Source of the DNA: Ruania zhangjianzhongii
GTDB taxonomy: Bacteria > Actinomycetota > Actinomycetes > Actinomycetales > Beutenbergiaceae
NCBI RefSeq assembly: GCF_008000995.1
Contig: NZ_CP042828.1
Coordinates: forward strand, 2,108,001-2,172,000
Reading direction: 5' to 3'
DNA length: 64,000 nt
How positions within the stretch are numbered: position 1 is the stretch's first letter; every line of letters begins with the position of its first letter. Below the pieces are notes generated by a model. That model was not told the origin of the DNA. It saw only the letters and a program-made list of their open reading frames with translations, and did not search any database. Both the position numbers and the translations under genes were made by a program. Shown here piece after piece: positions 19,244-28,275 of the stretch.

Positions 19244-20221
19244 ATGAGCGAGAACCCTCCCGACGGTGAGCGGCCCGCCGAACAGTCCGGATCCGCACCA
19301 CCCCCGACGCCTGAGTCCGGTGGTGTGCCGGACGGTGCTGCTAGCCAGCCTCCGGGTGCTGCTGGCCCGCCACCGCCTGGGCCGCCGCCGGGGGCTGCTG
19401 GGCCGCCACCGCCTGGCCCGCCGCCGGGACAGTACGGACCGCCGGGCGATCCGTACGGGCACCCGCAAGGCGCCCCGAGCGGCTACCCAGGCTCGCCGCA
19501 GGGTGCACCGGGTTACGGCCCGGCCGGCTACCCTCCACTGCCGCCAGAACCTCAGGCCACCGACGGCTTCGGGTACGCCTGGAGGGCATTCACGGCAAAC
19601 GCCGGCACACTGATCCTCGGCCAGCTTGCCTGGGCGCTGATCGTGGCCGTGATCACCGTGCTGTGGCTCCTGCTGCTCAGCGGTACCGGGCTGATCGCCC
19701 TCAACGCAGACTCGGACGCGGCCATCGCTGGCGGAGTGGTTGCCTTTGCTGCCAGCGCCGGCATCGTGCTCGTCGTGACGGTGTTCGTGAGCATCGTCGC
19801 CGCAGCTGGGATGAGTAACGCCACGCTGAAGCTGGTCCGTGGTGAGGCGATCACCGTCGCGGACTTCTTCAAGATCCCGAACCTGGGTGCCGTGATCCTG
19901 GTGGCGCTGCTGCTCGGCCTCGCCTCCGGAATCCTGAGCTTCACCTTCGTCGGCCCGATCCTGCTCAGTTTCTTCGCGGCCTACATCGTCGTGTTCGCGA
20001 TCGACCAGCGCCAGGGAGTGTTCGAGTCGATCGGCTCAGGGGTGAAGATGGCCGTCGCCTTCCCGGGCCAGACCATCCTGCTGCTGCTGCTCGCCTACGT
20101 GGCGAACATCGTCGGGGCCCTGCTCTGCGGTATCGGAGTGCTGGTCTCGATGCCGCTGACCGCGATCGCCATCGCCTGGCAGTACCGCAGTCAGCTGCCG
20201 CTCATGGCTGCTCGGCAGTAA
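19244..20221 (+). CDS. Proline-rich membrane protein, second tandem paralogue
   Basis: A 325-residue paralogue of the preceding gene with a shorter Pro/Gly-rich N-terminus (two copies of GAAGPPPPGPPPG) and about five to six membrane helices. The shared middle reads SNATLKLVRGEAITVADFFKIPNLG, equivalent to the first paralogue's FKIPNMQN segment. Function unknown. Its last 20 bases overlap the 3' end of the convergent DUF3097 gene. Confidence 0.78.
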   Translation: MSENPPDGERPAEQSGSAPPPTPESGGVPDGAASQPPGAAGPPPPGPPPGAAGPPPPGPPPGQYGPPGDPYGHPQGAPSGYPGSPQGAPGYGPAGYPPLPPEPQATDGFGYAWRAFTANAGTLILGQLAWALIVAVITVLWLLLLSGTGLIALNADSDAAIAGGVVAFAASAGIVLVVTVFVSIVAAAGMSNATLKLVRGEAITVADFFKIPNLGAVILVALLLGLASGILSFTFVGPILLSFFAAYIVVFAIDQRQGVFESIGSGVKMAVAFPGQTILLLLLAYVANIVGALLCGIGVLVSMPLTAIAIAWQYRSQLPLMAARQ

Positions 20222-21062
20222 CGAAGTCCACCAGCTCTTCCACCCGACCGAGCAGACTCGGCTCCAGGTCGCGGAAGTCCCGCACCTGACTCAGGATTCG
20301 CTTCCACCCCCGGGCGATATCCGCCTGGTCGGTGGCCGGCCAGCCGAGAGCACGCAGCGAACCCACTTTGATATCCGTGCCGCGCGGGATGTGCGGCCAG
20401 GCCTCCAGGCCCACGCGAGCCGGCTTCACCGCCTGCCACACGTCCACGTACGGATGCCCCACCACCAGCACGTGCTCAGCGCCGAACTTCGCCGTGGCGG
20501 CCGCGGCGATCCTGCTCTCCTTGCTGCCTCGGACCAGGTGGTCGGCGAGCACACCGACGCGCCGGCCCGGTCCCGGCCGGAACTGCGCCAAGTGGTCGGC
20601 GAGGTTGTCGATGCCCTCCAGCAGCTCGACCACCACACCTTCGATGCGCAGATCGTCGCCCCAGACCTTCTCCACCAGCTCGGCGTCGTGCCGGCCCTCC
20701 ACCCAGATCCGAGACCCACGGGCGACCCGGGCCTTGGCACCGGCCACAGCCACCGACCCGGATGCCGTCCGGCTCCGCGCCGGCGTCTGCTGAGCGGGTC
20801 GATGGGGCACCAACCGGACCGGCTTGCCGTCCACCCAGAACCCGGCTCCCAGGGGGAAGGTGCGCGTCTTGCCGTGGCGGTCCTCCAGCACCACTACGTG
20901 CACGCCTCCACTCTTCTCCACCCTCACGATGGCGCCGACCCAGCCGGTCTGCACATCCTCGACCACCAGCCCCGGCTCCGCCGGCGTGTCGGTAGTCTGC
21001 GGGCGCCGGGGCGGATGCGGGTCCTCGGCGAGCACGTTGCTGCCATAACGATCGAAACTCAC
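20202..21062 (-). CDS. DUF3097 family protein
   Basis: A 286-residue soluble protein of the actinobacterial DUF3097 family: an N-terminal SH3-like stretch (VVEDVQTGWVGAIVRVEKSG, then HGKTRTFPLGAGFWVDGKPV), then a Toprim-like part (RIWVEGRHDAELVEKVWGDD, GVLADHLVRGSKES, VLVVGHPYVDVW). The Toprim-like reading is my inference from the EGRHD and DHL motifs. The family commonly sits beside hrcA-dnaJ. GTG start at 21062. Confidence 0.85.
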   Translation of the reverse strand: MSFDRYGSNVLAEDPHPPRRPQTTDTPAEPGLVVEDVQTGWVGAIVRVEKSGGVHVVVLEDRHGKTRTFPLGAGFWVDGKPVRLVPHRPAQQTPARSRTASGSVAVAGAKARVARGSRIWVEGRHDAELVEKVWGDDLRIEGVVVELLEGIDNLADHLAQFRPGPGRRVGVLADHLVRGSKESRIAAAATAKFGAEHVLVVGHPYVDVWQAVKPARVGLEAWPHIPRGTDIKVGSLRALGWPATDQADIARGWKRILSQVRDFRDLEPSLLGRVEELVDFVTAEQP

Positions 21063-21261
21063 CCGGGCAACGCTAGGCGCAGGCCCGGGGGACCCACGGG
21101 AGGCGCGCCACGCTAACCCCCGTACCGGCCACCACCTACCGCGGGGGTGTGGTTGTGGTCGCGAAACGGCCGGATCGCAAGCACAAGCGCACCCCCGCGG
21201 GATGGGGGCGCCAGCCGTGCGTGTTCTGGCCCACAGTCAAGTTGGTCTCAGACGCGTAATA

Positions 21262-21288
21262 TTGGCACTCTAGAGGTTCGAGTGCTGA
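21262..21288 (+). promoter_or_regulatory. CIRCE element (HrcA operator)
   Basis: TTGGCACTC (21262-21270), nine bases, GAGTGCTGA (21280-21288) match the CIRCE consensus TTAGCACTC-N9-GAGTGCTAA with one change in each half. It lies 17 bases before hrcA and overlaps a TAATAT (21257-21262) that could serve as the -10. HrcA therefore probably represses its own operon and is relieved by heat or misfolded protein. Confidence 0.93.
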
Positions 21289-21304
21289 TCGGGAGGTGAG
21301 GCGA

Positions 21305-22330
21305 GTGGCGAACGAGCGGCGACGGCAGGTGCTGGGGGCGATCGTGCAGGACTACGTCCGCAGCCGCGAACCGGTCGGTTCCCGCAACCTCGTGGACCGG
21401 CACAACCTGGGTGTCTCGCCAGCCACCATCCGTAACGATATGGCCGCCTTGGAGGACGAGGGCTACATCGCCCAACCGCACACCTCGGCGGGCCGGATCC
21501 CCACGGACAAGGGCTACCGGATGTTCGTGGACGAGGTCTCGGTGGTCCGGCCGTTGTCCTTGCCTGAACGCCGTGCGATCACCGAGCTGCTCGGTGGCGC
21601 GGTGGACCTGGACGAGCTCCTGGAACGCACCGTGCGCCTGCTGGCCCAGCTGACCCAGCAGGTGGCCGTGGTGCAGTACCCCTCGCTGCGCCGTTCGGCG
21701 CTGCAGCACGTGGAGCTGGTGCCGACCACCCCGCGGCGCCTGATGGTGGTGATCATCACCGCCAACGGGCGCGTGGCCCAGCGGATGCTGGAGTCCATCG
21801 AGGACCTGGACGAACTGCTCCTCGCCGAGCTGCGGGCCCGCATCAACGCCGAGGTGGCTGGGTTGGGCGCCGCCAAGGCACGCGAGCACCTGGCCACCGT
21901 GGCCGAGGCGTTCCCACCGGTCGACCGTCCGCTGATCACCGCGATCGTGCAGGCCATCAACGAGACGCTCTCCGAGGACGTCGAGGAACGGATCGTGCTG
22001 GCCGGCACGGCGAACCTTGCCCGCTCCGACCTGGACTTCCCCCGCACGATCGGCCCGGTCCTGGAGGCACTCGAAGAACAGATGGTGCTGTTGCGGCTGC
22101 TCACCGAGATGGTCGAGGACAGCGCCGACCGACCGTTGGCTGTGCGGATCGGACGCGAGACCCACCATGAGAACCTCGCCGAGACGGCAGTGATCGCCAG
22201 CGGTTACGGTGAGGGTGGTGACGCCGTCGGCCAGCTCGGCGTGCTCGGACCCACCCGGATGGACTATCCGACCACGATGGCCTCCGTCCGCGCCGTCGCC
22301 CGGTACCTCTCCCGCTTCATGACCGGATGA
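21305..22330 (+). CDS. hrcA: Heat-inducible transcription repressor HrcA
   Basis: A 341-residue HrcA. The winged-helix DNA-binding part is at the N-terminus ([52 protein letters not shown]), and the GAF-like dimerisation region follows, ending in IGRE and [15 protein letters not shown]. It binds CIRCE. The GTG at 21305 is preferred over one at 21296 because GGGAGGTGAG sits 6-15 bases upstream. First gene of the hrcA-dnaJ-rsmE cluster. Confidence 0.96.
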   Translation: MANERRRQVLGAIVQDYVRSREPVGSRNLVDRHNLGVSPATIRNDMAALEDEGYIAQPHTSAGRIPTDKGYRMFVDEVSVVRPLSLPERRAITELLGGAVDLDELLERTVRLLAQLTQQVAVVQYPSLRRSALQHVELVPTTPRRLMVVIITANGRVAQRMLESIEDLDELLLAELRARINAEVAGLGAAKAREHLATVAEAFPPVDRPLITAIVQAINETLSEDVEERIVLAGTANLARSDLDFPRTIGPVLEALEEQMVLLRLLTEMVEDSADRPLAVRIGRETHHENLAETAVIASGYGEGGDAVGQLGVLGPTRMDYPTTMASVRAVARYLSRFMTG

Positions 22331-22413
22331 CCGCCTCCGAGCGGCCCCCTCGCACTGCGTCAGCCACGCGGTGCCACCCGCCCCGCGACCTGAGAACCTA
22401 GAGAAAGTCACCT

Positions 22414-23535
22414 GTGAGCGATTACTACGCCGTCCTCGGCGTCTCCCGCGACGCCAGCACCGAGGAGATCAAGCGGGCTTACCGCAAGCTCGCCCGCCAG
22501 CACCACCCAGACGTCGCCGGTGCGGACAGTGCCGAGAAGTTCAAAGACATCGCCGCCGCGAACGATGTGCTCTCCAACCCGGAGAAGCGGCGCGCCTATG
22601 ACATGGGCGGTATGCCCGGGATGGCCGGAGGGGGAGCCGGTGCCGGGTTCGGCTTCTCGGACATCTTCGAGTCGTTCTTCGCCGCGGCGGCTGGTGGCGG
22701 CGGGCAACGCGGTCCGGTGTCCCGGGCACGCCGCGGCCAGGACGCGCTGCTGCGGATCGACCTGGAGCTGTCCGACGCCGCGTTCGGTGTGGCCAAGGAC
22801 ATCGAGGTGGACACCGCAGTGATGTGTACCACCTGCCAGGGCTCCTGCTGCCAGCCCGGGACCAGCCCCACCACCTGCGACGTCTGCGGTGGCCGTGGCT
22901 CGGTGCAGCGGATGGCGCGTTCGTTCCTCGGCCAGGTGATGACCACCACCGCCTGCGCCGCGTGCTCCGGTTTCGGCACGGTCATCACCAGCCCCTGCCA
23001 CGAGTGCAACGGCGAGGGCCGGGTGCGGACCCGCCGCTCGGTGCGGGTGAACGTGCCCGCAGGGGTGGACGACGGCACCCGGATCAAGCTCACCGGTCAG
23101 GGCGAGGTGGGCCCGGCCGGCGGGCCACCGGGAGACCTGTACGTGGAGGTGCGCGAACGCCGGCACCCGGTGTTCGCCCGCCGCGGTGACGATCTGCACT
23201 GCACCGCCGAGGTCCCGATGACCGCTGCCGCCCTGGGCACCGTGCTGGATCTGGAGACTCTCGACGGCGAGCAGGAGGTGGACATCCGGCCCGGCACCCA
23301 GCCGGAAGAGGTGGTCACCCTGCGTGGCCTCGGCGTCGGGCACCTGAACGGCAACGGCCGGGGTGACCTGCACGTGCACGTGAACGTCGCAGTGCCGACC
23401 AAGCTGGACGAGGAGCAGGAACGGTTGCTCCGCGAGCTCGCCACGTTGCGCAGTGAGGAACGGCCCGAGGCCCGCCTGGCCCCGGCGCACCCGGGGATGT
23501 TCTCCCGGCTCCGGGAGAAGCTGCAGGGCAAGTGA
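22414..23535 (+). CDS. dnaJ: Chaperone DnaJ (DnaJ2 type)
   Basis: A 373-residue type I J-protein. The J domain carries HPD (QHHPDVAG), then a Gly/Phe region ([20 protein letters not shown]), four zinc-binding CxxCxGxG-like motifs ([32 protein letters not shown]) and the C-terminal substrate-binding domains. The first zinc motif ends in Cys instead of Gly, which should not disturb metal binding. It stimulates DnaK. GTG start; stop overlaps rsmE by GTGA. Confidence 0.95.
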   Translation: MSDYYAVLGVSRDASTEEIKRAYRKLARQHHPDVAGADSAEKFKDIAAANDVLSNPEKRRAYDMGGMPGMAGGGAGAGFGFSDIFESFFAAAAGGGGQRGPVSRARRGQDALLRIDLELSDAAFGVAKDIEVDTAVMCTTCQGSCCQPGTSPTTCDVCGGRGSVQRMARSFLGQVMTTTACAACSGFGTVITSPCHECNGEGRVRTRRSVRVNVPAGVDDGTRIKLTGQGEVGPAGGPPGDLYVEVRERRHPVFARRGDDLHCTAEVPMTAAALGTVLDLETLDGEQEVDIRPGTQPEEVVTLRGLGVGHLNGNGRGDLHVHVNVAVPTKLDEEQERLLRELATLRSEERPEARLAPAHPGMFSRLREKLQGK

Positions 23536-24293
23536 GCCTGCCGGTCTTCGTCACCACCCCCGGGGACCTGGACGGCGTCGGTGTCGGTGACGGGTACTCG
23601 CTCACCGGTCCGGAGGCCCGGCACGCCGCTGCCGTGATGCGGCTGCGCGCCGGCGAGCAGGTCCAGGTGGTCGATGGTGCCGGTGTGCGCCTGACCGGGG
23701 TGGTCTCTACCGTCGACGGCGCAGCTCGCCTGGACCTGGACGTCACCGCCGTAGACCGGGAGCAGGCTCCCGGGTGCCGGATGGTCCTGGTGCAGGCGCT
23801 GGCCAAGGGTGGCCGGGACGAGCTCGCGATCGAAGCTGGTACCGAGGTCGGGATGGATCGGGCGATCCCGTGGCAGGCGGCCCGGTCGGTGTCCCGCTGG
23901 CGGGGCCCCAAAGCAGCCAAGGGGGTGCAGCGGTGGCGTCAGGTGGTGCTCGCCGCCACCAAGCAGTCCCGGCGTGCGTTCCTGCCCGAGGTGGGCGATC
24001 TGCTGGACGGCGAGGAGCTGCTCGCCACCGCTGGTTCCGCCGTCGAGCAGGGGAGTGCTGTGCTGGTCGCGCACGAGAGTGCGGACACTCCGATCGGTAG
24101 CTGCGAGATTGGCGCCGACTGCCCCGAGGTGCTCGTGGTGGTCGGCCCCGAAGGCGGCCTGGCCGAAACAGAGGTGGCGGGCCTGCGCGGCGCCGGGGCC
24201 CAGGTGGTCCGGCTCGGACCGCATGTGCTGCGCACCTCCACCGCCGGCCCGATTGCGCTCGCCCTGCTCGCTCAGCGGCTGGGCCGCGGGTGA
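23532..24293 (+). CDS. rsmE: 16S rRNA m3U1498 methyltransferase
   Basis: A 253-residue SPOUT methyltransferase with an N-terminal PUA-like domain ([20 protein letters not shown]) and the knotted SAM-binding region ([31 protein letters not shown]). It methylates U1498 of 16S rRNA. GTG start overlapping the dnaJ stop. The hrcA-dnaJ-rsmE order is typical. Confidence 0.95.
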   Translation: MSLPVFVTTPGDLDGVGVGDGYSLTGPEARHAAAVMRLRAGEQVQVVDGAGVRLTGVVSTVDGAARLDLDVTAVDREQAPGCRMVLVQALAKGGRDELAIEAGTEVGMDRAIPWQAARSVSRWRGPKAAKGVQRWRQVVLAATKQSRRAFLPEVGDLLDGEELLATAGSAVEQGSAVLVAHESADTPIGSCEIGADCPEVLVVVGPEGGLAETEVAGLRGAGAQVVRLGPHVLRTSTAGPIALALLAQRLGRG

Positions 24294-24335
24294 GACCGGA
24301 CCGTTAACCCTTCTGCCACCTGTGGCCGCGCTCGG

Positions 24336-24341
24336 TAAGAT
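24336..24341 (+). promoter_or_regulatory. Candidate -10 for the phoH operon
   Basis: TAAGAT lies 70 bases ahead of the phoH ATG at 24411. No good -35 is seen. It would drive phoH-ybeY-CNNM-era. Confidence 0.35.
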
Positions 24342-24410
24342 CGAGAGACGTCCGGAACTCGGATGCCAGCACCACGAACGAGGAGTCACCCAGGGCCACC
24401 GGCCCAGCCC

Positions 24411-25472
24411 ATGACCGAGACCAACCCCACCACCGACGACGACCAGCTGCCGGCTGGCGAGGTGCGCCACCAGCTGACCGTCCCCGACCACGTGCCTATG
24501 GTGGCTCTGCTCGGACAGCGGGACGAGGTGCTCAAAGCCATCGAGACGGGCTTCCCGCAGGTGGATGTGCACGTGCGCGGCAACCTGATCACCATGACCG
24601 GCAATGCCGGGGACGTGGCCCTGACCGAACGGCTCGTCGACGAGCTCACCCAGATCGCCTCCTCCGCCCAGCCGCTCACCGCCGATGCCGTGGAGCGGGC
24701 GATCACCATCCTCACCAGCGCCACCACGGACCGGCCGGCGCAGGTGCTGACGATGAACATCCTGTCCAACCGGGGCAAGACGATCCGGCCGAAGACGGTG
24801 GGCCAGAAGGACTACGTGGAGTCCATCGATGCGAACACGGTGGTGTTCGGGATCGGCCCGGCGGGTACCGGGAAGACGTACCTGGCGATGGCCAAGGCCG
24901 TCCAGGCGCTGCAGGCCAAGCAGGTGAACCGGATCGTGCTTACCCGGCCGGCGGTGGAGGCAGGGGAGCGGCTCGGCTTCCTGCCCGGCACCTTGAACGA
25001 CAAGATCGACCCGTACCTGCGCCCGCTCTACGATGCCCTGCACGACATGCTCGACCCGGAGTCCATCCCCCGGCTGATGGCCGCCGGCACGATCGAGGTG
25101 GCGCCGCTGGCATATATGCGCGGTAGAACTCTTAATGATGCGTTCATCATCCTCGACGAGGCGCAGAACACCTCCGCCGAGCAGATGAAGATGTTCCTCA
25201 CCCGGCTCGGCTTCGGCTCCAGGATCGTGGTCACCGGGGACGTCACCCAGGTGGACCTGCCCGGTGGCGAGGTCTCCGGGCTGAAGGTGGTGCAGGAGAT
25301 CCTCGACGGCCTGGACGACGTGGCGTTCTGCGAGCTGACCAGTGCCGACGTGGTCCGCCACCGACTGGTCGCGGACATCATCGACGCCTACTCCCACTAC
25401 GAGACCCGGCACCGGCAGGCCAGCCCCGACCGGGCGCACCGGCGGCCGGACCGACAGGAACGCCGTCGATGA
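24411..25472 (+). CDS. phoH: PhoH-family ATPase
   Basis: A 353-residue PhoH-like P-loop protein. Walker A is GPAGTGKT at about residues 149-156, Walker B FIILDEAQ at about 245-252, with the sensor region [12 protein letters not shown]. The N-terminus resembles the PhoH KH-like region ([15 protein letters not shown]). These proteins are putative RNA-linked ATPases or helicases, often next to ybeY. The ATG at 24411 is preferred; one at 24363 is in frame but also lacks a ribosome site. Confidence 0.92.
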   Translation: MTETNPTTDDDQLPAGEVRHQLTVPDHVPMVALLGQRDEVLKAIETGFPQVDVHVRGNLITMTGNAGDVALTERLVDELTQIASSAQPLTADAVERAITILTSATTDRPAQVLTMNILSNRGKTIRPKTVGQKDYVESIDANTVVFGIGPAGTGKTYLAMAKAVQALQAKQVNRIVLTRPAVEAGERLGFLPGTLNDKIDPYLRPLYDALHDMLDPESIPRLMAAGTIEVAPLAYMRGRTLNDAFIILDEAQNTSAEQMKMFLTRLGFGSRIVVTGDVTQVDLPGGEVSGLKVVQEILDGLDDVAFCELTSADVVRHRLVADIIDAYSHYETRHRQASPDRAHRRPDRQERRR

Positions 25473-25506
25473 ACACCGCACCGCACCGGCCAGGGCAGGG
25501 GAGCCG

Positions 25507-25959
25507 ATGAGCATCGAGGTGACCAACGAGTCCGGCTCCCGGCTGGACGAGGCCGAGTTCGCGCGCCTGGCCCGGCACGTGTTCGACGCGATGGGCGTCC
25601 ATCCGCAGGCGGAGCTGGAGATCCGGTTCGTGGAGACCGAGGTGATGTCCGAGCTGCATGTGCAGTGGATGGACGAAGAGGGACCGACCGATGTCCTGTC
25701 GTTCCCGATGGATGAGCTCCGACCGGGCATCGACGGCGGATTCAGCGACGAGGGCATCCTCGGCTCGATCGTCGTCTGCCCGGTGGTCGCGGCCGACCAG
25801 GCACTCACCGCCGGCCACTCCGCCGAGGAGGAGATGCTGCTGCTGACCACGCACGGGATCCTGCACCTGCTCGGCTACGACCACGCCGAACCGGAAGAGG
25901 AGAAGGAGATGTTCGACCTGCAGCGCCGGCTCCTGCTCACCTTCCTCGCCAGCCGGTAG
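25507..25959 (+). CDS. ybeY: Endoribonuclease YbeY (rRNA maturation)
   Basis: A 150-residue zinc-dependent ribonuclease with the signature [11 protein letters not shown], whose three histidines bind the metal. YbeY takes part in 16S rRNA 3' processing and ribosome quality control. ATG 25507 follows AGGGGAG. The phoH-ybeY-CNNM-era arrangement is classical. Confidence 0.96.
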   Translation: MSIEVTNESGSRLDEAEFARLARHVFDAMGVHPQAELEIRFVETEVMSELHVQWMDEEGPTDVLSFPMDELRPGIDGGFSDEGILGSIVVCPVVAADQALTAGHSAEEEMLLLTTHGILHLLGYDHAEPEEEKEMFDLQRRLLLTFLASR

Positions 25960-25963
25960 CGCC

Positions 25964-27319
25964 ATGCTGGACGCGACAACTGGAGTGGTCTCGGCGGCAG
26001 CAGGCGGAATCGGCCTGATGATCGTGCTCGCCTTCTTGGCCACTGTCGTTGCTGCGGTGCTCGCCGCCGCCGAAGAAGCGATCGCCAGGCTGACCCGCGC
26101 GGCCGCGCAGGAGTACGCCGCCGAGCACGCGCGCGGAGCGGTGGTGCTGCAGCTCTCCGAGGACCCCAGCCCGGGGATCCGGGCCGCCGGGTACGGCCGT
26201 ACCCTCGCCGGGATCGTCGCAGCGGTGTGCGTGACGCTGCTGGTCGGAGCGGTGATGCCCCGCTGGTGGCAGATGCTGCTGGTGGCCGCGGCTGTGCTCA
26301 TCGTGGCCGCCACTGTGCTGGTCGAGGTGCTGCCCCGGACCTTCGGCCGCCGGCACCCGGCACGGACCGTCGCGATGGTCGGTCCCGCGGTCCTGGCCGT
26401 GCAGCGCGCGCTCACACCGTTGGCCGGGGCCGTTCGAAGGCTCGGCAGACGTTCCGGGCGCACCCCGGCCGAGGAGCTGCAGGAAGAGAGCGAGAACCTG
26501 CGGGACATGGTCGACCGGGTCAGCGAGAGCGACCAGATCGACGAGGACGAGCGGGAGATGCTGCAGTCCGTGTTCGAGCTGGGCACCACCCGGGTGCGGG
26601 AGGTGATGGTCCCGCGCACCGATATGGTCACCATCGGCACCGAGGTACCGATCCGCAAGGCGCTCAACCTGTTCGTCCGGTCCGGCTACTCCAGGGTCCC
26701 GGTGATCGGCGAATCCGTCGACGACCTGCGTGGGGTGCTCTACCTCAAGGACGCCCTGGCCCGTTCGGTGCTCGACCCCGACGATGGCGCGGTCGCCGTC
26801 GACGAGGTGCTCCGGCCGGCGCTGTTCGTCCCGGAGACCAAAGTGGTCGACGACCTGCTGGACGAGATGCGTGATCACTCCGTGCACATCGCCATCGTGG
26901 TGGACGAGTACGGCGGGGTGGCCGGGCTGGTGACCGTGGAGGACATCCTCGAGGAGCTCGTCGGTGAGCTCACCGACGAGCACGACCCCTCCGAGGAGGA
27001 GGTCCAGACCGAGGAGGACGGCACGTTCGTCGTCCCGGCTCGGCTGGGGCTGGACGAGCTCGGCGACCTGTTCGATACCGAGGTCAACGACGACGAGGTC
27101 ACCACCGCAGCGGGTCTGCTCACCAAGGCACTCGGCCGGGTCCCGATCCAGGGAGCGAAGGCGGAGACCCACGGCATCTGGCTCGAGGCCTTAGGGTTTC
27201 AGGGTCGGCGCCGCCGGCTGCACACGTTGCGGGTGTGGCGCGTCGAGGAGTCGCCCACGGAGTCCGCCAGCGCACCTTCACCCGTCTCGGCGGACAGTCC
27301 GGAAGGGACATCACGGTGA
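25964..27319 (+). CDS. CNNM/CorC-type hemolysin-family membrane protein with CBS domains
   Basis: A 451-residue protein: an N-terminal DUF21/CNNM membrane domain with three to four helices (residues about 15-150), a linker, a CBS pair (about 205-330; VMVPRTDMVTIGTEVPIRKAL, VVDEYGGVAGLVTVEDILEELVGE) and a C-terminal CorC_HlyC domain (FVVPARLGLDELGDLFDTEV). The family is linked to magnesium or cobalt export; 'hemolysin' is a historical label. It begins 4 bp after ybeY and overlaps era by GTGA. Confidence 0.92.
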   Translation: MLDATTGVVSAAAGGIGLMIVLAFLATVVAAVLAAAEEAIARLTRAAAQEYAAEHARGAVVLQLSEDPSPGIRAAGYGRTLAGIVAAVCVTLLVGAVMPRWWQMLLVAAAVLIVAATVLVEVLPRTFGRRHPARTVAMVGPAVLAVQRALTPLAGAVRRLGRRSGRTPAEELQEESENLRDMVDRVSESDQIDEDEREMLQSVFELGTTRVREVMVPRTDMVTIGTEVPIRKALNLFVRSGYSRVPVIGESVDDLRGVLYLKDALARSVLDPDDGAVAVDEVLRPALFVPETKVVDDLLDEMRDHSVHIAIVVDEYGGVAGLVTVEDILEELVGELTDEHDPSEEEVQTEEDGTFVVPARLGLDELGDLFDTEVNDDEVTTAAGLLTKALGRVPIQGAKAETHGIWLEALGFQGRRRRLHTLRVWRVEESPTESASAPSPVSADSPEGTSR

Positions 27320-28257
27320 CCGACCAGAGCAGTACCAGCCCCGCCGAGGATCACGGTGGGGAGTTCCGTGCCGGGTTCGTCTGCGTCGTCGGGCGTCCGA
27401 ACGCCGGCAAGTCCACCCTCACCAACGCCCTGGTCGGGCAGAAGGTGGCGATCACCTCCGGGCGGCCGCAGACCACGCGGCACGCGATCCGCGGCATCGT
27501 GCACCGCCCGGATGCTCAGCTGATCCTGGTGGACACCCCTGGCGTGCACCGGCCGCGTACGCTGCTCGGCGAGCGGCTGAACGAGCTCGTCGTGGGCACG
27601 CTCGCCGAGGTGGACGCCGTGGCGCTATGCCTGCCCGCCGACCAGAAGATCGGACCGGGAGACCGGTTCATCGCCCAGAAGGTGGCCGAGGCGCGCACCC
27701 CGGTGGTCGCCGTGGCCACCAAGGCCGACACGGTCAGCAAGGGCCGCCTGACCGAACACCTGCTACAGATCGACCAGCTCGGCGAGTGGGCGGACATCGT
27801 GCCGGTGTCCGCGGTCTCCGGGTACCAGCTCGATGAGCTCATCGGCGTGTTCCGCTCGCACATGCCGATCTCCCCACCCCTGTACCCGGACGGCGAGCTC
27901 ACCGACGAACCCGAGCACGTGATGGTCGCCGAGCTGGTGCGTGAGGCCGCCCTGGAAGGCGTCCGCGAAGAGCTGCCGCACTCGCTCGCAGTTGTCGTGG
28001 ACGAGATCGTCGAACGCGAGCGGCCCGCCAAGGACGGCCGGGCGATGCTGGACGTCCGGGTGAACCTGTTTGTGGAACGCGACTCGCAGAAGGGGATCGT
28101 GATCGGCACCAAGGGCGCCCGGCTGCGCGAGGTGGGCACCACCGCCCGGCGCGGGATCGAAGCCCTGCTCGGCGCCGCCGTCTACCTGGATCTGCACGTG
28201 AAGGTGGCCAAGGACTGGCAACGCGACCCCAAGCACCTGCAACGCCTTGGCTTCTGA
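27316..28257 (+). CDS. era: GTPase Era
   Basis: A 313-residue Era: G1 GRPNAGKST, G2 region TSGRPQTTRH, G3 DTPGVH, G4 TKAD, then the C-terminal KH domain (VFVERDSQKGIVIGTKG-type: FVERDSQKGIVIGTKGARLR). It binds the 3' end of 16S rRNA during small-subunit maturation. GTG start. In many actinobacteria recO follows; here it does not. Confidence 0.97.
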   Translation: MTDQSSTSPAEDHGGEFRAGFVCVVGRPNAGKSTLTNALVGQKVAITSGRPQTTRHAIRGIVHRPDAQLILVDTPGVHRPRTLLGERLNELVVGTLAEVDAVALCLPADQKIGPGDRFIAQKVAEARTPVVAVATKADTVSKGRLTEHLLQIDQLGEWADIVPVSAVSGYQLDELIGVFRSHMPISPPLYPDGELTDEPEHVMVAELVREAALEGVREELPHSLAVVVDEIVERERPAKDGRAMLDVRVNLFVERDSQKGIVIGTKGARLREVGTTARRGIEALLGAAVYLDLHVKVAKDWQRDPKHLQRLGF

Positions 28258-28263
28258 GCCGGA

Positions 28264-28269
28264 TACTCT
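28264..28269 (+). promoter_or_regulatory. -10 element for a leaderless hydrolase transcript
   Basis: TACTCT followed by exactly six bases and GTG 28276, just 6 bp after the era stop. Spacing matches leaderless actinobacterial promoters. Confidence 0.45.
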
Positions 28270-28275
28270 GACCCG

